From: Campylobacter concisus
Lineage (GTDB): Bacteria > Campylobacterota > Campylobacteria > Campylobacterales > Campylobacteraceae
Direction of reading: 5' to 3'
Length of the DNA: 64,000 bases
NCBI RefSeq assembly: GCF_001891085.1
Contig: NZ_JXUP01000004.1
Span: forward strand, 117,992-181,991
The position numbers were made by a program, and so were the translations under genes. Shown here piece by piece: positions 9,225 to 18,199 of this stretch. Each line of letters opens with the position of its first letter. The first letter of the stretch is position 1. Under the pieces are notes generated by a model. It ran no database searches and was not told the DNA's origin. It saw only the letters and a list, made by a program, of their open reading frames with translations.

Positions 9225-9836
9225 TTATTCCCCTTTTGTGATATTAGAGTCGGTATTTACACTAGCATTTGCATCCATTGAGATAAATGAATCAGTTTTA
9301 TTTGTATCCATTGGTCTTGCCACTATCTCATCTAACTCACTTTTGATATTTTTCACATCAAGATTTGTTATCCATTTGCCAGTTTCTATCAAAACCGGAT
9401 AGACTTTACTGTTCGCAAAATAAGGAGCAATTATATTATTTAGCGAAGTGCCAGATATTACAGCAACTACTGCCGAAAATGTTAAGAAAATTTTTCCACT
9501 TCCCATAACAAATCCACCAAGTCTATCCAAAAAACCAAGTCCGCTTACTGAAACTATTTTTGATAAAAATTTACCAACTAGTAAGCAAACTAGCCAAAAA
9601 ACTAGCCAAAGAGAGATAAATGCAACAAACTGTAAAAATGAAGGATTTTCAAATTTATATATATTTTTAGTTATAAACTCACCAGATAGATCTGAAAACC
9701 TGCTAGCTATAATTAAGCCACCGATAAGTCCGATAAGTCCGAAAGCTTCTTTGATAAGTCCATTTAATATGCCTTTTATGCCAAGCATCAAGACAAGAGC
9801 GATAATAATAATATCAAACCACGTTACTAAATCCAT
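9225..9836 (-). CDS. CvpA-family membrane protein
   Basis: 203 residues with four hydrophobic helices (roughly 6-26, 30-50, 62-90, 105-130) and a polar, serine/asparagine-rich C-terminal tail. It opens with the CvpA-type [18 protein letters not shown]. CvpA was first linked to colicin V production in E. coli and later to envelope stress and membrane homeostasis; the mechanism is not settled. Its ATG overlaps the stop of the upstream pilT-like gene (TAATG), and fur begins one base after its stop. Confidence 0.88.
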   Translation of the reverse strand: MDLVTWFDIIIIALVLMLGIKGILNGLIKEAFGLIGLIGGLIIASRFSDLSGEFITKNIYKFENPSFLQFVAFISLWLVFWLVCLLVGKFLSKIVSVSGLGFLDRLGGFVMGSGKIFLTFSAVVAVISGTSLNNIIAPYFANSKVYPVLIETGKWITNLDVKNIKSELDEIVARPMDTNKTDSFISMDANASVNTDSNITKGE

Positions 9837-10975
9837 TATACAGTTCCTATTAAATTTTGAAGTTCTTGCTGACTAGTTGAATAAGCTAGCGCATTTTCTT
9901 TTGTAATCTTACCCTCTTTTAGTACTTTCATCAAAGCCTGGGTTTGCGTACTCATACCAGTTTGTTGTTGATTTAGCTGCATCTGAGAGTAAATTTGATG
10001 TATTTTGTTTTCACGTATCAAGTTTGAGATAGCCATATTGTTTATTAAAATTTCATGCACCGCGCACCTTCCACCGCCTATCTTTGGGATTAGACTTTGT
10101 GAAACGACAGCAGTTAACGAAACACTAAGCATATTTCTTACTTGCAATTGCTCACTTCCATCGAAACTATCAACGATCCTATTTATAGTTTGAATGGCTG
10201 AATTTGTGTGAAGCGTACCAAAGACTAAGTGTCCAGTCTCAGCCGCCGTAATAGCCGTTGAAATCGTTTCTCTATCTCTCATCTCGCCCACAAGTATGAT
10301 ATCTGGGTCTTCACGAACCGCAGATTTTAGAGCCCTTGAGTAAGAAGTTGCGTCAGTGCCAATATTTCTATGAGAAAATAGAGCTTTTTTATTATTATGC
10401 ACAAACTCGACTGGATCCTCAATTGTAATAATATGCTTTCTATAATTCAAATTTATCTCATTAAGCATGGCTGCAAGAGTTGTTGATTTACCACTTCCTG
10501 TCGGTCCAGTAACCAAAATAAGGCCTTTTTCACGCTTAATAATTTGTTTAAAAATTTGTGGGGCGTTTAACTCATCAAGAGATGGGATATTGATTGGGAT
10601 TATACGAAAAGCAGCAGCCAAATCACCGTTCATGGTATAGTAATAGTTGCCACGAAAGCGACCAATATCTGGAAGCTCAATCGCAAAGTCAAGCTCTTTA
10701 TTATTCTCAAGCTCACTTTTTTGTTCATCAGTAATCAAAGAAAAACATAAATTCTCTATATCCTTGCCATTTAATACGCCAAAATCAACGGGCTTTAAAG
10801 CACCGTCTACTCTTATTTGCGGCTCGGATCTTGAAACAAGGTGAAGATCGCTTGCCTTATCACTCACAACAGTTTTTAAAAGTGTTTTTATATCGCCAGC
10901 AAGATTATTAAGGCTATTATCTTCTGGTATTTTTACACTTAAATTCTTTGCCTGAAGCTGTTCGATTAGATCCAT
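9836..10975 (-). CDS. PilT-like secretion/retraction ATPase
   Basis: 379 residues, the length of PilT/PilU. Walker A is GPTGSGKSTT, the Asp box ITIEDPVEFVH, Walker B DIILVGEMRDRET and the His box GHLVFGTLHTNSA. Near the C-terminus ISNLIRENK corresponds to the PilT AIRNLIRE retraction motif. PilT hexamers power retraction of type IVa pili, yet no pilin, PilB, PilC or secretin gene is in this window and Campylobacter are not usually credited with type IV pili. In C. jejuni, gatC is directly followed by cvpA, so the gene is additional here. It may serve another filament or DNA uptake system. Confidence 0.85.
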   Translation of the reverse strand: MDLIEQLQAKNLSVKIPEDNSLNNLAGDIKTLLKTVVSDKASDLHLVSRSEPQIRVDGALKPVDFGVLNGKDIENLCFSLITDEQKSELENNKELDFAIELPDIGRFRGNYYYTMNGDLAAAFRIIPINIPSLDELNAPQIFKQIIKREKGLILVTGPTGSGKSTTLAAMLNEINLNYRKHIITIEDPVEFVHNNKKALFSHRNIGTDATSYSRALKSAVREDPDIILVGEMRDRETISTAITAAETGHLVFGTLHTNSAIQTINRIVDSFDGSEQLQVRNMLSVSLTAVVSQSLIPKIGGGRCAVHEILINNMAISNLIRENKIHQIYSQMQLNQQQTGMSTQTQALMKVLKEGKITKENALAYSTSQQELQNLIGTV

Positions 10976-10985
10976 ATTTTTACCA

Positions 10986-11273
10986 TTATTCTATTATTTT
11001 TGGTACAGCAAAAAAATGCCCTTCACGCGAAGGAGCGTATTTCAAGATCGTATCAATCACATCGCTTGGTCTTGGCTCATCTTCTCTTAAAGGTGTGCCA
11101 CCTTTTATAGAGCTAACTACAGCTTCATCGCTGCTTAGATCAAGTTCGTTTAAAATATCAACAAAAGATACAATCTCACTTAGTTGTTTTTTTACTTCTT
11201 CTCTTTTTTCATCACTGATTTGTAAGGCAGAAAGTTTTTCTAATTTATTTAAAAGAGTATCATCTATTTGCAT
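10986..11273 (-). CDS. gatC: Asp/Glu-tRNA amidotransferase subunit C
   Basis: 95 residues, standard length. GatC stabilises the GatCAB complex that converts Glu-tRNA-Gln and Asp-tRNA-Asn to their amidated forms. It has the family core LEKLSALQISDEKREEVKKQLSEIVSFVDILNELD and the later TPLREDEPRPSD. It is the first gene of the nine-gene minus-strand operon ending with aroE; gatA and gatB are elsewhere. Confidence 0.93.
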   Translation of the reverse strand: MQIDDTLLNKLEKLSALQISDEKREEVKKQLSEIVSFVDILNELDLSSDEAVVSSIKGGTPLREDEPRPSDVIDTILKYAPSREGHFFAVPKIIE

Positions 11274-11306
11274 TATATAAGTAACCTTATTAATTAATTT
11301 TGAGCC

Positions 11307-11312
11307 ATTATA
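11307..11312 (-). promoter_or_regulatory. -10 promoter for the gatC operon
   Basis: On the minus strand, TGATATAAT places a perfect TATAAT 34 bp upstream of the gatC start, in a divergent 127-bp spacer shared with the plus-strand operon. A weaker plus-strand -10 (TAAAAT, 11358-11363) could serve the divergent gene. Confidence 0.55.
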
Positions 11313-11400
11313 TCACATTCAAGCTTTAATTTTGGGATAGTTTTAATTTAATTATGTTAAAATCTGCGAATTAAAATTTTTTAAAAATAAAGGAAAAGCG

Positions 11401-11964
11401 TTGGCTATAAAAGAAGATCTAACACAGATAAAACAAGAGATTGGTGCTCAAGAACAGTTTTTAGAAAGCATGATCAAAGGTGAGCGTTTCTTTAGAAAGT
11501 ATAAAAAATTTATGATAATTGCCATTATTGTTGCCGTCATTGCAATTATTGGATTTTATTCGAACAAAATAATAAATGATAATAGAATTGAAGATGCAAA
11601 TTTGGCTTACTCAAAGCTCATTTTAAATCCAAGCGATGCAAATGCCTTAAGCATTTTAAAAGAAAAAGAACCAAATTTATATGCACTTTTTTCACTTCAG
11701 CAAAAGCTTGATAAAAATGAGACAAATGGCATTAGTGAGCTTGCAAATTTAAAAGTAAATCCTATAGTAAAAGATATCATTCTTTCACAAAATGGTAATG
11801 CAAACACTCAAATTTTAAGCGAATATAGCACGCTCTTAAAAGGTTTTGAGCTTTTAAAACAAAACAAAATCAAAGAAGCAAATGATGAGTTTAATAAAAT
11901 TTCACTCGACTCTCAACTTCAAACTTTAGTTAAAAATTTAAAACACTATCAGGGAATAAAATAA
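11401..11964 (+). CDS. YfgM-like membrane-anchored TPR protein
   Basis: 187 residues from a TTG start with AAGGA six bases upstream. A short basic cytoplasmic N-terminus is followed by one transmembrane helix (residues about 38-55, MIIAIIVAVIAIIGFYS) and a helical periplasmic part in which helix-turn-helix pairs resemble the tetratricopeptide-like YfgM fold. YfgM works with periplasmic chaperones and the Sec translocon in E. coli. The next gene is a BamB-like lipoprotein, the same adjacency as yfgM-bamB, which supports the call. Sequence similarity is weak. Confidence 0.6.
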   Translation: MAIKEDLTQIKQEIGAQEQFLESMIKGERFFRKYKKFMIIAIIVAVIAIIGFYSNKIINDNRIEDANLAYSKLILNPSDANALSILKEKEPNLYALFSLQQKLDKNETNGISELANLKVNPIVKDIILSQNGNANTQILSEYSTLLKGFELLKQNKIKEANDEFNKISLDSQLQTLVKNLKHYQGIK

Positions 11965-12971
11965 TGAAAAAAATTACTCTTTTCTTGGCTTTTGCCTTGG
12001 CTTTAGTTTTAAGCGGATGTGGCACAAAAAGACAATATTTTGAGCCAGCTCAAACCTCTGGCAAAATTTCTTTGTCAAAAGATATGCCATCTTATATCAA
12101 ATCAACAAATGCAAATGGTGCCACTCTTGACAACGGCAATATCATCACCAAAAATGGTCTAAATACAAACATCAAGTTGCCTGAAAATTTTAATTTCTTA
12201 AATGAAAACAACGGCCTTATCATCTCAGCTAGTATAAATGGCGATCTAAATGTGACAGATCCTAACGGACGCAGCGTTTATAGCAATAAATTTCCAACAG
12301 CAATCGTTGCTGCTTCTCTTGACCAAAACCTATTAGCAGCTATCAGTGCGGCAAACCACATCTATCTAATAGACATAAATACCGCAACAACAATAATGGA
12401 ATATAGCTCGTCTAATATAGCAGCAGTTGATTCAAGGGTCGTAGCACCATTTTTTATGAGCTCGCTTATCGTTTATCCGGCATTAGATGGCAAAATTTAC
12501 ATAGTACAAAAAGAGACTGGTAGAATTTTACGTGACGTGGTCGTAAGCTCTGAAAATTTCTTTAATAACATCATATTTTTAGGCGTTGAGGGTGATAACC
12601 TAATAGCGGCAACAGCGAAAAAACTAATCGTCATTAACCCAAGTCAAACGGTTTATTATGACGGTGAGATCAAAGATGTACTAGTTAATAACGATGAAAT
12701 TTATATCTTCAAAAAAGATGGTACGATCGTAAGAACAAATCTTATGCTAAAAGAGCAAAATAAAGTAAATTTCAAATTTGCCATCTTCTCAGCAGCTACT
12801 ATTATCAATAATAAGCTCTACATAATCGAAAAAACAGGCTACGTTATAAAGACAAATTTAGACCTCAGTGGAGCTGAAATTTATGAGTTTAGCGATGAGA
12901 TAAAAGATAAAAGCTTTATGGGCAATGGTGCCTTTTATTATGATAATGAGCTTGTTAATTTAGGGCAATGA
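11964..12971 (+). CDS. BamB-like beta-propeller lipoprotein
   Basis: 335 residues. A lipoprotein signal peptide ends in a lipobox (LVLSGC, Cys at about residue 19), so the mature protein is lipid-anchored. The body is a series of short beta-rich repeats with patterns such as DGKIYIVQKETGRIL, reminiscent of PQQ/BamB propellers that assist outer-membrane protein assembly. The start codon overlaps the preceding stop, indicating a coupled pair with the YfgM-like protein. BamB identity is inferred from fold pattern and neighbourhood; C. jejuni carries a comparable lipoprotein at the same place. Confidence 0.6.
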   Translation: MKKITLFLAFALALVLSGCGTKRQYFEPAQTSGKISLSKDMPSYIKSTNANGATLDNGNIITKNGLNTNIKLPENFNFLNENNGLIISASINGDLNVTDPNGRSVYSNKFPTAIVAASLDQNLLAAISAANHIYLIDINTATTIMEYSSSNIAAVDSRVVAPFFMSSLIVYPALDGKIYIVQKETGRILRDVVVSSENFFNNIIFLGVEGDNLIAATAKKLIVINPSQTVYYDGEIKDVLVNNDEIYIFKKDGTIVRTNLMLKEQNKVNFKFAIFSAATIINNKLYIIEKTGYVIKTNLDLSGAEIYEFSDEIKDKSFMGNGAFYYDNELVNLGQ

Positions 12972-13300
12972 ACCAAAAAATTTGGGAGCTTTTTGAAGCC
13001 AGAAAAATTCTTTTAAAAGATATCAAAGCACTTAATACAAGTGAATTTAGCACAAAAAAGACGCTTGATATCTTTTGGGGAGTGGACAATAAGAGCTTTT
13101 ACAATCTTGTCTTTTTAAGAAAAGCAAAAAGTAGATTGCTACGTAAAGAGGCTTTGGAGCTTGAAGAAATTTCTAAAAAAATAGAGATGAAATTCCAAAC
13201 AAATCTAAGAAAAAAAACTATATTTTACAGCTCTGGCATTTGTTCTAAGGCCTTAAAAGAACTACAAGATAATAATTGGCGATGTTATGATTTTGTGTAA
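12968..13300 (+). CDS. Small conserved hypothetical protein
   Basis: 110 residues, basic and strongly helical (RKAKSRLLRKEALELEEISKKIEMKF), with no signal peptide or membrane segment. It overlaps the lipoprotein gene by four bases and coaX by fourteen, so it is firmly inside the operon. A gene of the same size is at this position in C. jejuni (as I recall, Cj0395c). I do not recognise a domain; function unknown. Confidence 0.75.
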   Translation: MNQKIWELFEARKILLKDIKALNTSEFSTKKTLDIFWGVDNKSFYNLVFLRKAKSRLLRKEALELEEISKKIEMKFQTNLRKKTIFYSSGICSKALKELQDNNWRCYDFV

Positions 13301-13916
13301 TATAGGCAATACTAACGCTACATTTTTAGAAGATGGCAAAATCTCACGTATGAAAATTTCTGAGTTTAAAAGCTATAAACCAGAAAAAAAAGTATATTTT
13401 ATATCCGTAAATGATGAAATTTTAAATCTTTTAAAAGATAATAAAATGTTTGTAAATTTAGAACCATTCTTTACTATTGATACAATATATCAGGGTCTAG
13501 GCATAGATAGAATCGCTGCATGCTACTCTATAAATAATGGTGTAATTGTCGATGCTGGAAGTGCGATAACGGTTGACATTATGGCAAATTCTATCCATCT
13601 TGGAGGATATATCTTGCCAGGCATTTCAAGTATGCTAAATGCCTACAAAAGTATCTCGCCACGACTTGATATCACTATAAATTCACAAATTGACATAGAT
13701 GCTCTACCACAAAAAACAGCTGATGCTGTAAGTTATGGCATTATTAAACCAATAATAACTCTACTAGATAAACTAGCCGGTGACAAAAAAGTCTATTTTA
13801 CTGGTGGGGATGGCGATTTTTTGTCCAAATTTTTTAAAAATGCTATTTGCGACAAGATGCTAGTTTTTCGTGCCATGCAAAAGCTAATAACCGAAAAGAA
13901 AGATATGATAATATGA
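13287..13916 (+). CDS. coaX: Type III pantothenate kinase
   Basis: 209 residues, short for the family but similar to other campylobacterotal CoaX. It phosphorylates pantothenate, the first step of coenzyme A synthesis. The ASKHA-fold phosphate motif is NIGNTNATF, then GIDRIAACYS, VDAGSAITVD (catalytic Asp) and GGYILPGI; FTGGDG is near the C-terminus. Its stop overlaps the hisG start (ATGA). Confidence 0.92.
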   Translation: MILCNIGNTNATFLEDGKISRMKISEFKSYKPEKKVYFISVNDEILNLLKDNKMFVNLEPFFTIDTIYQGLGIDRIAACYSINNGVIVDAGSAITVDIMANSIHLGGYILPGISSMLNAYKSISPRLDITINSQIDIDALPQKTADAVSYGIIKPIITLLDKLAGDKKVYFTGGDGDFLSKFFKNAICDKMLVFRAMQKLITEKKDMII

Positions 13917-14522
13917 TAACAGTAGCACTACCAAAGGGAAGAATAGCCGAGGCAACACTAGAAATTTTTAGAAAAATTTTTGGCTCAAGTTTTTTATTTG
14001 AAGATAGAAAATTAATCCTTGAAGAAGGAAATTTTAGATTTTTAATGGTTCGCAACCAAGATATCCCAACTTACGTCACTGAAGGTGCAGCTGATATCGG
14101 TGTAGTGGGGCTTGACGTACTTGAAGAGCACAAGCCAAATGTTGTAAGGCTACTGGATTTAAAAATCGGACAGTGCAAAGTTTGTATTGGCATAAAAAAC
14201 GACTCTGAACTAGATCTAAACCAGCCAGAGCTAAAAATAGCCACAAAAATGCCAAATATAACAAGAAATTATTTTACGAAACAAGCCGTAGCTGTAAAGA
14301 TCATCAAGCTTTATGGCTCGATCGAACTTGCACCATTAGTTGGCTTAAGCGATGCGATAGTTGATGTAGTCGAAACTGGCTCAACCATGAAACAAAATGG
14401 GCTAAAGATCGCTGGTGATATCATGCAAAGCTCAGCTTATCTAATAGCAAATAAAAATAGTTTTATTATTAAAAAAAGATGAGATTTTAGAACTTTACAA
14501 AAAAATCAAAGAGGAAATTTAA
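13913..14522 (+). pseudogene. hisG: ATP phosphoribosyltransferase, short form, frameshifted at its C-terminus
   Basis: Begins at ATG 13913 (MITVALPKGRI), coupled to coaX. It catalyses the first step of histidine synthesis. The short-form catalytic body is intact: the PPi-loop region, PTYVTEGAADIGVVGLDVL and the VDVVETGSTMKQNGL phosphate-binding motif. After 186 codons the frame enters an A7 run (14471-14477) and stops at 14483 with SFIIKKR. Reading six A's instead gives KKDEILELYKKIKEEI and a stop at 14520-14522, the usual C-terminal helix. So either the last 15 or so residues are lost, the run is phase-variable or slippery, or it is a sequencing error. The as-read CDS is 13913-14482. HisG_S normally needs HisZ. 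Confidence 0.85.
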
Positions 14523-15444
14523 AGTCCTGCTGCCTCATCATAAAGTACAAAAATTTCTCTAGTGATATAAAGTCCAACTATTCTCTTATAAATTCTTTTA
14601 GAATAATGCATTGGTAGTCACTGACACACTTTTTATATTAATTTATCTTAATAGATTGGTACTTATCCAAAGAGTGTCTAAATATTACAAAGATAGTAGT
14701 TTCTGACGAACTAAAAGCCAAGCATAAGCTAAAGCCTCATCACAAACATCTAGCTTTGATTGTATTGTTTGCCATCAAAATCAAGGTGATGAGTCCTAGT
14801 AAATTTAAAGCAATCGGTAATAATGAATGTTTATCCTACCATAAGAGTAAAAAGCTCTTAGCTGATAGACTGAAATTCATGGATACTCCAAAAGCAAATC
14901 CTCATAACTCAGTTCACAAATGATCCGACTTTATACTGCTCTAAGTGCCACGAGTAAGAAATTCCTCAATAGATATGGACCATGAAAAATTCAAAGAAAT
15001 TTTTCTTTGGTGTTCCCAATGCGATTGATTGGCATAAGAATCTTAAAAACCGCTAGTATTTCGTATTTGATAATGGCTACACTAGCTGCCATACAAATGT
15101 GATAGATAGCAATAAAATATCAGCACAAGCTCAAAAGATACATGCTCACTAAAAAACTTCTTAGCAGTGATAAAGAGCTAAAATATGTAAGCTGTAACTA
15201 TGGATGCAGGATATAGCGCTGACTTTAGAAATTACCTTGAATACTAAAAGCTAACATATAAAATTTATGAGAAAAAGGTACTAGAGTAAAAAATCTATGC
15301 TAAGAAAAATTCTTCAAAGATGAATATAAACCTACAAAAGAGGAAGAGAAATTTTTAAAACAAAAAGTCGATAAAGATGCTCAAAAAACAGCTGGCGGTA
15401 TGGCTGAAAGTCTAAACTTTCTATTCATCAGGCAAGCGATTTAA
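14523..15444 (+). pseudogene. Degraded transposase-like remnant
   Basis: No intact gene is present here, but fragments of coding-looking sequence appear in several frames. One ends at TGA about 14923 (basic, with LKPHHKHLALIVL and KSKKLLADRL). Another, near 14981-15055, contains FFFGVPNAIDWHKNL. A third is 15194-15247 (MDAGYSADFRNYLEY, resembling the DAGY region of DDE transposases). The last is 15313-15444 (FKDEYKPTKEEEKFLK to RQAI, then TAA). Stops and frame changes separate them. I take this as one decayed insertion-sequence transposase; the family cannot be named. No clear terminal inverted repeats were seen. Confidence 0.5.
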
Positions 15445-15456
15445 GTTTGCCTGTTT
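15429..15456 (+). terminator. Hairpin at the end of the remnant
   Basis: CAGGCAA (15429-15435) pairs with TTGCCTG (15447-15453) and is followed by TTT. It overlaps the last codons of the remnant and may terminate the coaX-hisG transcript. Confidence 0.45.
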
Positions 15457-15557
15457 CTACTTCTTACATAAAGCTTTTTAATAAAAATTTGTATTATAAA
15501 TTGACTAAATTTACAAACATACTAAAAGATAAAATAGTAAATTTTGATCTTTAAAAT

Positions 15558-16202
15558 TTAATAAATTCGTATAAGCTCTTTGTTCTCAAGCTTGTATGAG
15601 TTGTCACATTTAGCTGCTAGTTCGTTGTCATGAGTTACTAGAACAAGGGCAGCGTTATTTTCATTTATATAGTCAAATAAAACTTGCATCACTTCATTTG
15701 CTGTTTGCTTATCAAGGTTGCCCGTTGGCTCGTCTGCAAAGATGATCTTTGGCTTTTTGGTAAGCACTCTAGCGATACTAACACGTTGCTGCTGACCACC
15801 GCTTAGCTCGCCAACTTTTTGATTTATCACATTTAAAATTTTAAGCGCTTCAAGCTCTTTTTTTTCTATTTTTTCATCAGACAAGATGCTTGCAAGCTCA
15901 ATATTTTCATAAGCACTAAATCCTTTAAAAAGATAGTGTGACTGGAAAATGATGCCAAAATTAAGCCTTCTAATAGCCAAAAGCTCGTTTTGTGAAAGCT
16001 CATAGATCGATCTATCTTGATAGATGACCTCACCAAAATTTGGTTTTAAAAGTGTTGAAAGTATGTGTAAAAGTGTTGATTTGCCACAACCGCTAACGCC
16101 GGTTATCGCGATGCTTTGTTTTTGATTGAGAGTTAAATTTATATTGTTAAAGAGCGTATAATCATACGCAAAGCCTAGATTAGACGCTCTTAAAATTTCC
16201 AT
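15558..16202 (-). CDS. LolD/MacB-type ABC transporter ATP-binding protein
   Basis: 214 residues: a complete ABC ATPase with Walker A GVSGCGKST, Q-loop IFQSHYLF, signature LSGGQQQRVSIARVL, Walker B IIFADEPTGNLD and H-loop VTHD. The DEPTGNLD form and small size put it in the LolD/FtsE/MacB group, which extracts lipoproteins or exports peptides and works with a FtsX-like permease. No permease is adjacent; instead it is coupled to tsf (TAATG overlap), an arrangement also found in C. jejuni. Which permease it partners is unknown. Confidence 0.85.
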   Translation of the reverse strand: MEILRASNLGFAYDYTLFNNINLTLNQKQSIAITGVSGCGKSTLLHILSTLLKPNFGEVIYQDRSIYELSQNELLAIRRLNFGIIFQSHYLFKGFSAYENIELASILSDEKIEKKELEALKILNVINQKVGELSGGQQQRVSIARVLTKKPKIIFADEPTGNLDKQTANEVMQVLFDYINENNAALVLVTHDNELAAKCDNSYKLENKELIRIY

Positions 16203-17266
16203 TAGCCTATTTGAGCAGCAACTTCTGCAGCAAAGTCATCTACTTTTTTCTCTAAGCCTTCGCCAAGCTCGAAACGAACGTATTTTACGATCTCGATCTT
16301 GCCGCCAAGCTCTTTGCTTTTATCTTCGATAACTTGTTCGATAGTCTTTTTATCGTCCATTACATAAAACTGACCTAAAAGTGTAAGGCGTTGATCAAGC
16401 ACTGTGTTATCAGCGTAAAATCTCTCGATCTTACCAGGGATGATCTTGTCCCAAATTTTCTCAGGTTTGCCCTCAGCTTTTAGCCCTTCTTCTATCGCTT
16501 TTGTGGCTTTTGCAAGCTCTGCCTCGCCTATTTGGCAGCGACTAGCATACTCAGGAATGTGGTGAAGTGGTTTGCCTAGGCGTTTTAGCTCTTCATTGTC
16601 TTTTTCGAGCTCAGCACGAAGTGCGATAAATTCTTTCTCAACAAAATCTTTATCAAGGTCTTTGTAGCTTATAACGCTTGGCTTCATAGCAGCTGCGTGC
16701 ATACATAAATTTCTTATAAATTCAGCTGCTTTATTTGCAACTTCTGCGCTTTCGCAAGCTGCACCAATAAGCACACCAACACGGCCATTTGAATGAACAT
16801 AACCATTTACCACGCCCTTATCATCAGCGCTAATAGTCTCAAATCGGCGAACTACAAGGTTTTCGCCGATAGTTGCGATCTGAGTTTTAAAGTAATCTTC
16901 AAATTTAGCACCATTTAAAGTGCTTGCGTTTAGCTCTTCAACTGTTGTTATGCCGCTTGATTGGATGTGAGCTGTTGCATCTTTTGCAAGTGCTTGAAAC
17001 TGTGGATTTCTAGCAACGAAGTCAGTTTCAGAGTTGATCTCGCTAATAGTTGCTTTTTTGCATTTTGAGCAAACTTCAACACTTACTAAGCCCTCGCTTG
17101 CAAGGCGGTCAGCCTTTTTAGCAGCTTGGCCTAGGCCCTTTTCACGAAGGATATCAACAGCTTTTTCCATATCACCATTTGCTTCGCCAAGTGCTTTTTT
17201 GCAGTCCATCATGCCAGCTCCGGTTGATTCGCGGAGCTCTTTTACCATTTGTGCAGTTATTTCCAT
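16202..17266 (-). CDS. tsf: Translation elongation factor Ts
   Basis: 354 residues, the long form usual in Campylobacter. It regenerates EF-Tu-GTP. N-terminal UBA-like domain (VKELRESTGAGMMDCKKAL), then SETDFVARN, the hallmark that contacts EF-Tu, then the duplicated dimerisation core. It contains a CSKCKK insert in the first domain. Its start overlaps the rpsB stop by one base (TAATG). Confidence 0.97.
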   Translation of the reverse strand: MEITAQMVKELRESTGAGMMDCKKALGEANGDMEKAVDILREKGLGQAAKKADRLASEGLVSVEVCSKCKKATISEINSETDFVARNPQFQALAKDATAHIQSSGITTVEELNASTLNGAKFEDYFKTQIATIGENLVVRRFETISADDKGVVNGYVHSNGRVGVLIGAACESAEVANKAAEFIRNLCMHAAAMKPSVISYKDLDKDFVEKEFIALRAELEKDNEELKRLGKPLHHIPEYASRCQIGEAELAKATKAIEEGLKAEGKPEKIWDKIIPGKIERFYADNTVLDQRLTLLGQFYVMDDKKTIEQVIEDKSKELGGKIEIVKYVRFELGEGLEKKVDDFAAEVAAQIG

Positions 17267-18054
17267 TATTCTTCGTCCTCGCCAAAGTCTTCTTCGCTCA
17301 TAGCCTCAGCTACAACTGCGTCTTTCTCATCTTGGCTTACTTCTTCGCCAGCAGCTTGCTCGCCACCATCTTGCTCAAGAAGTGATTTACCTTCGTTGAT
17401 AGCTTCAGCCATCTCTTGGCAGAAAAGCTGAACAGAACGGATCGCATCGTCGTTTCCTGGGATCGGATAGTCGACAACGTCAGGATCGCAGTTTGTATCA
17501 ATAGGTGCTACAACTGGAATTTTTAAACGGTTAGCCTCTTGAACAGCGATCTTTTCTTTAACTGTATCAACAACAAATATCATATCAGGTAGGCTTTTCA
17601 TATTGCGGATACCGCCAAGAGTTGCGATAAGCTTCTCTTTTTTGCGGCGAAGCATTAAAGCCTCTTTTTTAGTTAACAAATTTATCGAACCATCTTCTTC
17701 CATAGTTTCGATAACTTCTAGTTTGCGGATAGACTGGCGGATAGTACCAAAGTTTGTCATCATACCACCTAGCCAGCGGTGATTTACATAAGGCATTCCA
17801 CATTTTTCAGCGTACTCTTTTATAGCATCGATAGCTTGTTTTTTAGTACCAACAAATAGCACTGACTTACCTTCAGCAGCTGCATCACGAACGATGTTGT
17901 AAGTGTAGCGGAAGTAGCGGATAGTTTTTTGTAGATCTATAATATAGATACCTTTTCTCTCGCCAAAGATAAATTTTTTCATCTTTGGATTCCAGCGGCG
18001 TGTTTGGTGACCAAAATGTACGCCACACTCTAATAAATCTCTCATAGTTACCAT
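17266..18054 (-). CDS. rpsB: 30S ribosomal protein S2
   Basis: 262 residues. Typical S2 motifs: [40 protein letters not shown] and the [10 protein letters not shown] segment. The C-terminus is an acidic tail ([10 protein letters not shown]). A GGAG ribosome site lies seven bases before the first ATG. First gene of rpsB-tsf-ABC. A leader of roughly 105 nt precedes it. Confidence 0.97.
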   Translation of the reverse strand: MVTMRDLLECGVHFGHQTRRWNPKMKKFIFGERKGIYIIDLQKTIRYFRYTYNIVRDAAAEGKSVLFVGTKKQAIDAIKEYAEKCGMPYVNHRWLGGMMTNFGTIRQSIRKLEVIETMEEDGSINLLTKKEALMLRRKKEKLIATLGGIRNMKSLPDMIFVVDTVKEKIAVQEANRLKIPVVAPIDTNCDPDVVDYPIPGNDDAIRSVQLFCQEMAEAINEGKSLLEQDGGEQAAGEEVSQDEKDAVVAEAMSEEDFGEDEE

Positions 18055-18059
18055 GAGTT

Positions 18060-18170
18060 TCTCCTTGTTTTAGGCATTTTGCCTTGAATTTAGTTTTATC
18101 CTCCACGACCATTAATGCTTTCGCACAACCAAATTTAGGATTGTCGTGTGTGAAGTAAAGGGGGATTATA
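18060..18170 (-). promoter_or_regulatory. rpsB promoter and 5' leader
   Basis: On the minus strand TATAAT lies at 18165-18170. The leader that follows can form hairpins: CACACGACAA with TTGTGCG around 18115-18145, and AGGCAAAATGCCT about 18069-18081 close to the ribosome site. S2 autogenously represses rpsB-tsf in other bacteria through its leader RNA; whether this leader matches the known rpsB motif cannot be judged by eye. Confidence 0.5.
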
Positions 18171-18199
18171 CTTAAAATAATATGAATTTAAACTAAAGT

